From Alistipes sp. CAG:435 (GTDB lineage Bacteria > Bacteroidota > Bacteroidia > Bacteroidales > UBA932): a stretch of 14,170 bases of DNA. Position numbers and translations under genes: made by a program. Shown in pieces: positions 1 through 7,235 of the stretch. How positions within the stretch are numbered: position 1 is the first letter of the stretch; each line of letters begins with the position of its first letter. The notes under the pieces were generated by a model. It worked only from the letters and a program-made list of their open reading frames with translations. It did not search any database and had not been told where the DNA came from. Location: assembly GCA_000433355.1 (NCBI GenBank), contig FR893095.1:1-14170 (forward strand), read 5' to 3'.

Positions 1-158
1 TTATTTTTAGTTTTATGCAACATTTAGATGTTACAATATACTAGTTTTCATATTCATCAGTTTTAAAATATATCCAATTACAAATAACCATCCTTTAGCT
101 AAAAGATCAATATGGCAAGCCTCAAAACGTCGCGATTGCGAGACGGTTCCGCACACTA

Positions 159-1232
159 TCAAGCTTGGCTTTTGTCATCCTCCTTAGGAAGGACAATGGT
201 GCGGAAGCGCTTCTGACGACGCTCCCAACGCTCACGCGCTAACTGCTGCATGTCTGTGGCCTGGTCGTTCTCGTCGATGATCTCAAGACCGAGGATCGTC
301 TCGATGATGTCCTCAAGGGTGATTATGCCCTGGAAACAACCATATTCATCAATGATTAGACCGATCTGCTCGTGCTTCTTGAGCAGTTCCTCCCAGATGT
401 GACCGCAGGAGTCCTCCTCTGTGAAGAAAGAGATCGGACGTTTCAGTTCCACAAGACGCTTGTCGAACTCATCATCTGCCAGTCCCTCAAGTGCGTCACT
501 CAGAAGAATATAGCCGGTGATATATTCAGGAGAATCCCCATAGACCGGGATTCTGGAGAAATGCAGATAAGTATCGTTTTTGTAGAAATTCTTCAGAGAC
601 ATGTTCTCCTGAGCCGTCATCGCCACGATTTTCGGGGTCATCACATCGCAGGCCTTGACATTGTCCAGTTTCATGATGTTCTGGATGACCTTGTTCTCGT
701 CGGAATCAATCACGCCTTCCTCAGCCCCGATGTTCGCCATCGCCGTCACTTCTTCCCTGCTGACGGTAGCCTCGTCCTCGTCCTTGGTCATCAGATTGGT
801 GATCAAGCGGATCATGATCACAAGCGGCCACATCAGGACAGACAGAAACGAGATGGCCGATGTCACAAAGCCCATTAGGTTCTTCCAATAGGATGTTCCG
901 ATGGTCTTAGGAACAATCTCGGAGAACACCAGCACAAGCAGCGTTGTCATAGCCGAGATGATTCCGAACCAAGTGCTTCCGAACAGAATAGTAGCCTGTC
1001 GGCCCACCGCCGCGGCGCCCAAGGTGTTGGCGATGGTGTTCAAAGAAAGAATCGCAGCCAGAGGCCTGTCCGGATCCGATTTGAATTTAAGGAACTTCTC
1101 CGCAGGCCTGTACCCTTGCTCCTTCCTCATCGTGATGTAAGAGATCGGTGTCGACATCAACACCGACTCCAGAAGCGAGCAAAGGAACGACACACCAAGC
1201 GTCCCCAGCATATAAACTATAAGCAGAGCCAT
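159..1232 (-). CDS. CNNM/DUF21 transmembrane protein with paired CBS domains (CorB/HlyC-like)
   Basis: This 357-residue inner-membrane protein belongs to the CNNM (DUF21) family, whose members are linked to magnesium or cobalt transport or efflux and are often misnamed hemolysins. Residues 1-145 form the DUF21 membrane domain with about four hydrophobic segments and the conserved stretches SLLESVLMSTP (19-29), LSLNTIANT (62-70) and FSEIVPKT (103-110). A tandem CBS pair follows at about 190-250 and 260-320; in this family it senses adenine nucleotides. The C-terminus is a short charged tail, so the CorC_HlyC accessory domain seen in longer homologues of about 430 residues is missing; shorter forms of this kind are known. 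The start is the first ATG after a TAnnTTTG promoter box, leaving a leader of only about 16 nt. The gene appears monocistronic. Family assignment is firm; the transported ion cannot be read from the sequence. Confidence 0.93.
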   Translation of the reverse strand: MALLIVYMLGTLGVSFLCSLLESVLMSTPISYITMRKEQGYRPAEKFLKFKSDPDRPLAAILSLNTIANTLGAAAVGRQATILFGSTWFGIISAMTTLLVLVFSEIVPKTIGTSYWKNLMGFVTSAISFLSVLMWPLVIMIRLITNLMTKDEDEATVSREEVTAMANIGAEEGVIDSDENKVIQNIMKLDNVKACDVMTPKIVAMTAQENMSLKNFYKNDTYLHFSRIPVYGDSPEYITGYILLSDALEGLADDEFDKRLVELKRPISFFTEEDSCGHIWEELLKKHEQIGLIIDEYGCFQGIITLEDIIETILGLEIIDENDQATDMQQLARERWERRQKRFRTIVLPKEDDKSQA

Positions 1233-1254
1233 ATAGGTTTTCAGTTAATTCGTA

Positions 1255-1288
1255 CAAATATAGCACAATTTTCAACTTTCCTACCAAA
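1255..1288 (-). promoter_or_regulatory. Bacteroidota-type promoter of the CNNM gene
   Basis: On the minus strand the -7 box TATATTTG (1262-1255) is an exact match to the Bacteroidota consensus TAnnTTTG. A TTTG (1288-1285) lies 22 nt upstream and can serve as the -33 element, slightly further away than usual. Transcription would start near 1248 and give a leader of about 16 nt before the ATG at 1232. Confidence 0.6.
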
Positions 1289-1697
1289 ATGCTGACACTC
1301 CCCTCGCAATAATCCAGAATGATTGCAAGCAATATTCGTTTCCAGTCTGAGTTCACATCACACCTCATTACCGCAAAAAACACATTCATTTTACAAAATC
1401 CTTTCATCCTCATCACAAACAGAACTGCCTTCAAAGGCCACAAGGCTGAAAATCTACCGCCACGCCATCGTACTTTTTCAGACACTTCGCGCTCCCAAAG
1501 CACTCAGTGACACAATGGGCTGAAAGTATTTCGTAAATCATGTCACAGCACCTGCATTTGTTCCTTTCCTCGAATCCGCCATCCATACGAATCAGAATCT
1601 CAATCACTTCATCAACAAGCATATTATTATTGCATCCACGCACAGTATGCATAGTCAGGATTGTCACTTGAAGCTGCTCTGAAAAGTCAATATATTC
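1289..1697. other. Intergenic stretch with no recognised gene
   Basis: The 559-nt gap between the CNNM start and the TonB receptor stop holds a promoter at its left end and an intrinsic terminator at its right end. The middle is more AT-rich than the flanking genes. I recognise no RNA gene, mobile element or long repeat in it. The only coding candidate is the small Cys-rich minus-strand ORF described separately; it could equally be degenerate sequence. Confidence 0.5.
1431..1652 (-). CDS. Possible small Cys-rich protein, unrecognised
   Basis: From an in-frame ATG at 1652 this frame encodes 73 residues ending in TGA at 1431. The frame is also open upstream to a GTG at 1709, but that codon lies inside the terminator hairpin of the preceding gene, so the internal ATG is the more plausible start. 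The peptide is rich in cysteine (8 of 73), with a KCRCC cluster and further single Cys residues, which would suit metal binding or disulfides. I do not recognise a family. It has no signal peptide, no membrane segment and no clear ribosome binding site, and its codons look more AT-rich at third positions than those of the neighbours. It may be a real lineage-specific small protein, a remnant, or chance. Confidence 0.2.
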   Translation of the reverse strand: MHTVRGCNNNMLVDEVIEILIRMDGGFEERNKCRCCDMIYEILSAHCVTECFGSAKCLKKYDGVAVDFQPCGL

Positions 1698-1739
1698 AAA
1701 AAAAAGCACCCGCGCCGCATGGGAGGGCGGAACGGGTGC
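1698..1739 (-). terminator. Intrinsic terminator of the TonB receptor gene
   Basis: On the minus strand GCACCCG (1739-1733) pairs with CGGGTGC (1712-1706), with an inner CCGC/GCGG helix, and is followed at once by eight U (1705-1698). It lies about 50 nt after the receptor stop and makes that transcript end before the CNNM gene. Confidence 0.88.
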
Positions 1740-1791
1740 GGGAATTTGTTATGTTCGTTGTTTGCCCGGTTAAGGGACTACGGAAAGTCGC

Positions 1792-4173
1792 TTAGAACTT
1801 GAGGGTCAGGCGGCCGATGGCGGTGGTGCCGGACATCGGGACGAAGCCGAGCTGGTAGTAGCGGTTGGAGTCCGGATGGCCATCAGACTCGCTGATGGCG
1901 GAATATACCCAGCCTGAGGTGGCCACATGGGCGTTGAATATGTTGTTGACATCAAGGCCGAAGGTGATCTCCCTGAGGAAGCCACGAAGTTTGACCGGAT
2001 AGCTGAAGCTTACTCCCGACAGTGAATATGCAGGGAGGGAGCGATCCTTGTTCTGCGTGTTGTCAAGGTACTGGCGGCTCACGAAGGATGTGTGCCAGAT
2101 CGCCTGGACACCCTTGACCTTGAACACGGCGAATCCGTTGACGATGGCTGACGGGGAGAACGCCAGCGTTGAGTTGTCGTAGTGGATTTTCCTTATGCCG
2201 GTCTCCTTGTTGCCCCAGTCTTCCACAACCTCGTCAAAGTCCTTGATCTTGTTGGAGCTGAGGGCGGCATTGGCCTCAAGAGTCAGCCATCTGGCGGCGT
2301 CTATAGCAGCCGTAAGCTCGACACCGGCACGGTAGGAGTCCTTTATGTTGGTGGTCAGACTCTCGCCGATTTCGCTCTGCATTCCTGTCTGGACAAACTG
2401 GTCCACATAGTCCATGAAATAGAGGTTGGCGCCGGCGCGGAAGACCGAGCCTGAATACTGATAGCCTAACTCATAGTCATTCACGTGCTCCGCCTTAGGG
2501 AACGGATAGTTGTAGTTGTCCGTGAAGTTGTTGCGCTCCGGCTCACGGTTGCTCATGGCCAGGGAAGCGTAGGCCCTATGGTTGCCGGCCTTATAGCTGA
2601 CACCTATCTTCGGATTGAAGAAATTGTAGGTCTCGTTGATGTCCAGACGCTGATTCTCGTAGGTACCGTCCGACTGCTTGACGAACTTGTCGTTGATACC
2701 GTCCGGCGTGTAGCGCACGTGCCTGTACTGAAGGTCAGCGAACACTGTGAAATGCTCGCCGAACTGCTTGGAAGTCTTTACGAAAGCACTGTAGTCATCC
2801 TTTCTGGCATCGGAGTCATAATAGGTGTAGCGACCGTTGTTAAAATCAGTGTCGTTCAGACCGGCAAGTCCAGGATAATGATTGACCACGTCCGTGTTCG
2901 AGACATAAGTGAGATAACCGAAATGGTTGCCCCGGAACATCTGGCCGGAAAGTCCTCCGATGACATCCCATCCGTTGTTGTTGTAACTGATGTTATAGAC
3001 AACCCCTGCAGCGTTCTGCGACAGGCCTTTCTGACGGACGAAGTCCGACCTTACAGGTTTTCCCTTCTCATTCACCATATCGAAACCAAACTTGGAAACC
3101 TTGTTGTCCGGCCTGAACTCATCGTAGTAGCCATAACCGTAGGTGTAATGAAGCGAAAGGGTGGTCTTCAGATTCTCGCTGATGTCCCTCGCGGCGGAAA
3201 GGATGTTGTGATCCTGCCAGAAGTTGTCCGTAGTCTTCGGCCAGTAGGAGCCGTCATTCAAAGTGTAGCGGGCGGTCTCGTAGGTTTTCGGATCCATAGA
3301 TTCATAAAGCGAGTTGAACTTCCCCAGACCTACGCGGTACATGTCGGCGTAAGTCTTGATACCGGTATTCTTGCCGTAGGTGCCGTCCATTATGGAAAGA
3401 TCGTCGGTGCCGGCGGTAACGCCGTTCCAAGCCTGGCCGGTATGCTCATAGTTGCCGATGTTCCGGTAGCGGACGATGAAGTCCCTTCCGATCCAGTTCA
3501 GCCCTGCGTACCAAGAGCCGGATTTCCCTGCGGTGCCGTGGACATAGCCGTCAGTGCCGGTTGTGTGGAATGCGGCGTCGGCCACAAAATGATTGCCGAG
3601 CAGCCCCGTGGACATCGAGAAGCCGGTGTTGTACGTGTTGTAGCTGCCGTAGGAGGCGTTCAGTTCCACGAACGGATCGTAGGACGGAGCCTTTGTACGA
3701 AGAGCGACAGAGCCGCCGAACGCGCCGTCACCGTTGGTTGAGGAACCCACACCACGCTGGATCTGAGCACTTTCCAAAATGGCGGAATAACTGTTCATAT
3801 TCGCCCAGAAAACGCACTGATCCTCTGGAGAGTTGAGCGGCACACCGTCGATCGTGACATTGATCCTGGAATCCCCCGCCCCTCTGATACGCATGTATGC
3901 CGTACCGGTACCGAGACCGTTCTCACTCCAGGAAAGCACACCCGGAGTCGTGGAAAAGAGGAACGGAAGTTCCTTGCCGGTTCCTGAAAAGTTCTGAAGA
4001 GCCTTGCGGTCAACGTTCGCCACCGCATAAGGGGCGTTCTTCTGCGCGCGGACACCTCTTACAATGGCCTCATTGAGAATCTCGGCCTTTGTGGTGTCCG
4101 GCTGGCTTTGAGCGTTCAAAGCCTGTGGAGTCATCGCGGCAAGTGCCGCTGATACAAATAAAAAACCTCGCAT
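1792..4173 (-). CDS. TonB-dependent outer-membrane receptor, probable thiamine/TPP receptor
   Basis: This 793-residue protein has a Sec signal peptide (about 1-21, cleavage near LNA/Q), a short linker with a possible TonB box around EAIVRG (35-40), a plug domain at about 45-165 and a 22-strand type beta-barrel ending in the outer-membrane signature phenylalanine (TLKF). Plug landmarks are MRIRG (94-98), DGVPLN (109-114) and IQRG followed by GDGAFGGS (148-155). It has no SusC-style N-terminal carboxypeptidase-like domain, so it resembles vitamin and siderophore receptors rather than glycan importers. The substrate is inferred from the TPP riboswitch directly upstream: TPP-regulated receptors of this kind (OMP_thi) import thiamine compounds in Bacteroides. 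No PnuT transporter or thiamine pyrophosphokinase follows, and a terminator closes the unit. The ATG at 4173 has an AT-rich leader without a clear Shine-Dalgarno sequence. The receptor family is certain; thiamine as substrate is likely. Confidence 0.93.
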   Translation of the reverse strand: MRGFLFVSAALAAMTPQALNAQSQPDTTKAEILNEAIVRGVRAQKNAPYAVANVDRKALQNFSGTGKELPFLFSTTPGVLSWSENGLGTGTAYMRIRGAGDSRINVTIDGVPLNSPEDQCVFWANMNSYSAILESAQIQRGVGSSTNGDGAFGGSVALRTKAPSYDPFVELNASYGSYNTYNTGFSMSTGLLGNHFVADAAFHTTGTDGYVHGTAGKSGSWYAGLNWIGRDFIVRYRNIGNYEHTGQAWNGVTAGTDDLSIMDGTYGKNTGIKTYADMYRVGLGKFNSLYESMDPKTYETARYTLNDGSYWPKTTDNFWQDHNILSAARDISENLKTTLSLHYTYGYGYYDEFRPDNKVSKFGFDMVNEKGKPVRSDFVRQKGLSQNAAGVVYNISYNNNGWDVIGGLSGQMFRGNHFGYLTYVSNTDVVNHYPGLAGLNDTDFNNGRYTYYDSDARKDDYSAFVKTSKQFGEHFTVFADLQYRHVRYTPDGINDKFVKQSDGTYENQRLDINETYNFFNPKIGVSYKAGNHRAYASLAMSNREPERNNFTDNYNYPFPKAEHVNDYELGYQYSGSVFRAGANLYFMDYVDQFVQTGMQSEIGESLTTNIKDSYRAGVELTAAIDAARWLTLEANAALSSNKIKDFDEVVEDWGNKETGIRKIHYDNSTLAFSPSAIVNGFAVFKVKGVQAIWHTSFVSRQYLDNTQNKDRSLPAYSLSGVSFSYPVKLRGFLREITFGLDVNNIFNAHVATSGWVYSAISESDGHPDSNRYYQLGFVPMSGTTAIGRLTLKF

Positions 4174-4200
4174 AATGTTTTGAATATTAATGCAAGGGGC

Positions 4201-4214
4201 TGCCGGTTACGGCA
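4201..4214 (-). promoter_or_regulatory. Leader hairpin between TPP aptamer and start codon
   Basis: TGCCG and CGGCA form a 5-bp stem with a TAAC loop, 28-41 nt upstream of the receptor start. No U-tract follows, so it is not an intrinsic terminator. Directly after it the leader has CCCTT (4198-4194), which can pair with AAGGG in the 3' side of the aptamer (4235-4231). It is a candidate part of the expression platform, perhaps acting on translation; the mechanism is inferred. Confidence 0.35.
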
Positions 4215-4221
4215 ATCTGAG

Positions 4222-4306
4222 ACATCGCTTCCCTTCGGCGGCATTATCCGCATCAGGTTCATTGGGTATGATCTCAACCGGGCGACACGCCCAGTACCCC
4301 CGCTGT
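4222..4306 (-). promoter_or_regulatory. TPP riboswitch (THI element)
   Basis: Read on the minus strand this 85-nt leader segment has the TPP aptamer core in order: a GGGGGTAC entry, a short helix TGGGC/GCCCG, the UGAGA loop followed by ACCC, then GAACCTGATGCGGATAAT, a GCGG/CCGC stem, and the closing AAGGGAAGC. The usual CUGAGA reads UUGAGA here, a mild deviation. The aptamer ends 48 nt before the ATG of the TonB-dependent receptor. Riboswitches of this class bind thiamine pyrophosphate and lower expression of thiamine uptake or synthesis genes. No terminator hairpin with U-run follows, which favours translational control. The aptamer begins about a dozen nt after the stop codon of the upstream gene. 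Confidence 0.95.
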
Positions 4307-4317
4307 TATAGTATTTC

Positions 4318-5094
4318 TTATTTTTTCTCTACCAGACGCACCTCGTAGAGCCGCTTCCAGCACTTGCCGGTAAGGTAAATCTTACCGTCTTTCGGATTGT
4401 AGGCGATTCCGTTCAGCACATCCGTGTTGGCATCCCTCAAAGACCTGGGCAGAAGTCCGCTGCAATCAACCGTCCCCTCGACCGTTCCGTCGGAAGGATT
4501 GATGATCACTATCATATCCGTCATATAGACATTAGCCCAAATCTTTCCGTCAATCCATTCAAGCTCGTTCAGCATCTGCACCGGCCGCCCGTTCATCTTG
4601 ACAGTCAGCACTTTCTGCTGCTTGAACTTGTCATCCATAAAATACAGCCTGGCCGATCCATCAGAAGCTATCAGACTCTTCCCGTCTGTAGTCAGTCCCC
4701 ACCCCTCACGCGGATAACTCCATGTCGATTTGTAGGCGAGAGTCTTTGCGTCATAGACAAACGCGACCTTATTCAACCAAGTAAGTATAAATATGTTACC
4801 GTTCAATTCAACAGAACCTTCCAGGAAATATTTCTTGTCGAAATCAAACCTCTTCAAGGCCTTTCCTGTCGCCAGATCGACCTTGCGGAGAGTCGATTCA
4901 CCATATTGCCCGGTGGTCTCGATCATTTCCCCGTCCAGGAAGAAAAGCCCCTGCGTGAACGAAGTCTCATCGTGAATATATTCCTTGACAACCTGAACCT
5001 TGTACTGACGGACCTTGGCATCAGCGCACGAAGCGGAAAGCAGCGCCAGCGCAGCCAACGCGGTTACTATGAATATATTCACGAATCTCCTCAT
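4318..5094 (-). CDS. Glutaminyl-peptide cyclotransferase (glutamine cyclotransferase family), exported
   Basis: This 258-residue protein matches the plant and bacterial type glutamine cyclotransferase family (PF05096), a five-bladed beta-propeller that converts N-terminal glutamine to pyroglutamate. Family landmarks are FTQGL (46-50), EGWGLT (130-135), NELEW (176-180), LNGIAY (228-233) and TGKCW (242-246). The N-terminus is a hydrophobic export signal ending in LLSASC, so Cys23 could be lipidated; the lipobox is imperfect because the leucine is at -4, and plain signal peptidase I cleavage after CADA is an alternative. It would act in the periplasm or at the outer membrane. The gene follows pyrG by 42 nt and is probably co-transcribed with it. 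GAGAAG before the ATG is a weak ribosome binding site. Physiological substrates are unknown. Confidence 0.9.
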   Translation of the reverse strand: MRRFVNIFIVTALAALALLSASCADAKVRQYKVQVVKEYIHDETSFTQGLFFLDGEMIETTGQYGESTLRKVDLATGKALKRFDFDKKYFLEGSVELNGNIFILTWLNKVAFVYDAKTLAYKSTWSYPREGWGLTTDGKSLIASDGSARLYFMDDKFKQQKVLTVKMNGRPVQMLNELEWIDGKIWANVYMTDMIVIINPSDGTVEGTVDCSGLLPRSLRDANTDVLNGIAYNPKDGKIYLTGKCWKRLYEVRLVEKK

Positions 5095-5113
5095 TATCTT
5101 CTCATTAAGGCCA

Positions 5114-5128
5114 CGGAGTCAGACTCCG
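5114..5128. repeat. Short perfect inverted repeat in the pyrG-cyclotransferase gap
   Basis: CGGAGTC and GACTCCG flank a single base, giving a near-palindrome in the 42-nt spacer. In RNA it would be a CGGAG/CTCCG stem with a 5-nt loop, which GCC/GGC outside could extend. No U-tract follows on the coding strand, so it is not a typical terminator; it could be a processing or stability element between the two cistrons, or a protein site. Confidence 0.4.
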
Positions 5129-5136
5129 CCGGCATA

Positions 5137-6750
5137 TTACTTTTTCTTCTCCCTGTAAGTCATCGCCGCCTCGACGAACTTCACGAAGATCGGCTGAGGC
5201 TTCTCCGGCGTGCTCTTGAGTTCAGGGTGGAACTGCACTCCGATGAAGAACGGATGAGTCGGGATCTCGACTATCTCCACCAGACCTGTGTCCGGGTTCT
5301 TTCCTGTGGCCTTGAGTCCGGCGGCCTCCATCCTTTCAAGGTAGGCGTTGTTGAACTCGTAGCGGTGACGATGCCTTTCCGAAATCATCTCGCTGCCGTA
5401 AATCCTATAAGCCAACGAGTTCTTGTCAAGCTTGCAGTCGTAGGCTCCAAGCCTCATCGTCCCGCCCTTTATCGTGGTGCTCTTCTGCTCTTCCATCAAG
5501 TCTATGACCGGATTGGCGGCGTTCGGGTTGACCTCGGCCGAAATCGCATCCTTGATTCCAAGCACATCCCTGGCGAACTCAACCACGCACATCTGCATTC
5601 CCAGACATATTCCGAAGAACGGAACGTTGTGCTCGCGGGCGTATTTTATTGCAAGAATCTTGCCTTCCAGTCCCCTCTCGCCGAATCCAGGTGCGACGAG
5701 AATTCCGTCCATATTCCCGATCTTTTCCTCAAGATTGGAACTGTCAAGATGCTCGCTCTGAACAGTGTGGACATTCACCTTGCACTCGTTGGCGGCTCCG
5801 GCGTGGACAAAGGATTCCAAAATTGACTTGTACGCGTCCTGAAGCTCGACATATTTCCCTACAAGGGCGATGTCAACCTGATGTTTAGGGTTATAGAGCC
5901 TGTCAAGGAATGACTTGAGGTTTGTGAAGTCAGGTTCCGGAGCGGATATTCCGAAATGGTTGAGAACCATCTCGTCAAGATGCTCGTCCTCCATATTCAG
6001 TGGCACCTGGTAGATTGAAGGAGCGTCGATTGACTGGATGACGTGGCCAGGCTTGACGTTGCAGAAAAGGGCGACCTTGCGCCTGAGTTCAGGAGTCAGT
6101 TCCATCTCGGTGCGGCAGACTATGATGTCAGGATGGACACCGGCCTGCTGGAGCATCTGGACGGAGTGCTGCGTAGGCTTTGTCTTGAGTTCCTTCGCCG
6201 CGCGCAGGTAAGGTACCAGAGTCAGGTGTATGCTGATGAGATCCTCGTCAGGCAGCTCCCACTGAAGCTGACGGATCGCCTCCACGAACGGTTGGGACTC
6301 CATATCTCCCACTGTGCCACCCACTTCCGTGACAATTACATCGAACTTTCCGGTCTTGCCGAGGAGCAGCATCCTGCGCTTGATCTCGTCTGTGATATGA
6401 GGTACAATCTGTACTGTCTTCCCAAGATAGGCTCCTTCCCTCTCCTTGTTGATGACCGTCCAGTAAATCTTTCCGGTCGTCACATTGTTGGCCTTGGACA
6501 TATGCACGCCCAGAAACCTCTCATAATGACCGAGATCCAGATCGGTCTCGGCACCATCGTCCGTCACGTAGCACTCTCCGTGCTCGTAAGGATTCAAAGT
6601 TCCCGGATCGATGTTGATGTAGGGATCGAATTTCTGGATGGTAACCCTAAGTCCTCTGGCCTGAAGAAGTTTGGCCAACGATGCGGCAATGATACCTTTT
6701 CCCAAAGAGGAAGCCACACCGCCAGTAACGAAAACATACTTTGTACTCAT
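5137..6750 (-). CDS. pyrG: CTP synthase (glutamine-hydrolysing)
   Basis: CTP synthase converts UTP, ATP and glutamine to CTP in the last step of de novo cytidine nucleotide synthesis in the cytoplasm. The 537-residue length is normal. The N-terminal synthetase domain (about 1-270) has the P-loop SSLGKGI (14-20), the stretch KFDPYINIDPGT (40-51) and EVGGTVGDMES (142-152). The class I glutamine amidotransferase domain (about 290-535) has the nucleophile Cys382 in GICLGMQ and the HPE dyad His508/Glu510. All key residues are present. The ATG start lies about 20 nt downstream of the presumed transcription start at a TAAATTTG box. It heads a probable unit with the cyclotransferase gene and is divergent from rnpB. 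The identification is secure. Confidence 0.98.
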   Translation of the reverse strand: MSTKYVFVTGGVASSLGKGIIAASLAKLLQARGLRVTIQKFDPYINIDPGTLNPYEHGECYVTDDGAETDLDLGHYERFLGVHMSKANNVTTGKIYWTVINKEREGAYLGKTVQIVPHITDEIKRRMLLLGKTGKFDVIVTEVGGTVGDMESQPFVEAIRQLQWELPDEDLISIHLTLVPYLRAAKELKTKPTQHSVQMLQQAGVHPDIIVCRTEMELTPELRRKVALFCNVKPGHVIQSIDAPSIYQVPLNMEDEHLDEMVLNHFGISAPEPDFTNLKSFLDRLYNPKHQVDIALVGKYVELQDAYKSILESFVHAGAANECKVNVHTVQSEHLDSSNLEEKIGNMDGILVAPGFGERGLEGKILAIKYAREHNVPFFGICLGMQMCVVEFARDVLGIKDAISAEVNPNAANPVIDLMEEQKSTTIKGGTMRLGAYDCKLDKNSLAYRIYGSEMISERHRHRYEFNNAYLERMEAAGLKATGKNPDTGLVEIVEIPTHPFFIGVQFHPELKSTPEKPQPIFVKFVEAAMTYREKKK

Positions 6751-6776
6751 ATTCTTTTCTGCACTTTACTGGACTA

Positions 6777-6784
6777 CAAATTTA
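6777..6784 (-). promoter_or_regulatory. -7 box of the pyrG promoter
   Basis: TAAATTTG on the minus strand matches the Bacteroidota TAnnTTTG consensus exactly and sits 27 nt before the pyrG ATG. A TTTC located 19 nt further upstream is an imperfect -33 element. The region between pyrG and rnpB therefore carries divergent promoters. Confidence 0.55.
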
Positions 6785-6888
6785 TGTCAAAAAAGTGATT
6801 TCCGAAATTTTTTGTTTATTAAATGCTTTCATTCCGCATCTGAATACGGTACCACCGGTCGCTGAGCCGGATTATGAAGTTTTTTTAG

Positions 6889-6896
6889 TATTTTTG
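6889..6896 (+). promoter_or_regulatory. -7 box of the rnpB promoter
   Basis: TATTTTTG fits TAnnTTTG and ends about 10 nt before the first paired base of RNase P RNA, placing the transcription start near 6903. No clear TTTG is seen at the -33 position. Confidence 0.55.
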
Positions 6897-6906
6897 CGGA
6901 ATAAAA

Positions 6907-7223
6907 GGTGGGACGATCTGCCGCGCTGCGGAGTTTCGGCTCCGGGTGAGGAAAGTCCGGACAGGGCAGGGCACCCTACTGGGGAAAGCCCAGATGGGAG
7001 TAATCTTATGGCACCGTAACAGAAAACAACCGCCTGGCGACAGGCAAGGGTGAAAACGTGAGGCAAGAGCTCACGACGCGCGTCGGCGACGCCGCACGGG
7101 TACGATGTCAGGGCCTGCAAGACCAAATATACTGGCAGATGAGGGCTGCCCGCCCGATGCCAGGGGGTAGGTTGCGTAGATAAATGGCAGATTCAAAAAC
7201 AGAAACCGGCTTACGGTCCCGCC
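6907..7223 (+). ncRNA. rnpB: RNase P RNA, bacterial class A type
   Basis: This is the catalytic RNA of ribonuclease P, which matures tRNA 5' ends. Conserved segments appear in the expected order: GAGGAAAGTCCGG (6948-6960), ACAGAAAACAACCGCC (from 7019), AGGGTGAAA then GGCAAGAGCTCAC, GCAAGACCAAATA (7117-7129), and the 3' block ACAGAAACCGGCTTA (7199-7213) that forms helix P4 with the first segment. The ends are set by helix P1: GGTGGGAC (6907-6914) pairs with GTCCCGCC (7216-7223) with one G-U pair. At about 317 nt it is somewhat shorter than the E. coli RNA. A T-rich run follows directly. It is the only plus-strand gene in the window, divergent from pyrG and convergent with glpC. Confidence 0.97.
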
Positions 7224-7235
7224 TTTTTTCTTTTT
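7204..7235 (+). terminator. Probable rnpB transcription end (T-rich run)
   Basis: TTTTTTCTTTTT follows the closing P1 strand of RNase P RNA. A small ACCG/CGGT stem (7205-7217) lies just before it, and P1 closure may also help. It overlaps the glpC stop codon at 7234-7236. The hairpin is weak, so this is a tentative call. Confidence 0.35.

Noticed and set aside
128..145. Weak hairpin downstream of the CNNM gene as terminator
   Set aside because: The TCGC/GCGA stem is only four pairs with a bulged extension, and only four T follow, which is too weak to call.
1087..1503. Minus-strand open frame of 138 codons entering the CNNM gene
   Set aside because: It overlaps the CNNM promoter and first codons in another frame and has no family resemblance.
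2485..3741. Long plus-strand open frame of 418 codons opposite the TonB receptor
   Set aside because: It lies wholly antisense to a clear receptor gene, has a low-complexity Val/Arg/Gly-rich product with no recognisable domain, and reflects the codon bias of the real gene.
6043..6798. Plus-strand open frame of 251 codons opposite pyrG
   Set aside because: It is antisense to the conserved CTP synthase gene and shows no domain or signal; a shadow frame.
6856..6888. CCGG...CCGG followed by a T-run upstream of rnpB as a terminator
   Set aside because: The stem is four pairs, and about nine bases separate it from the T-run; the T-run is better explained as part of the rnpB promoter region.
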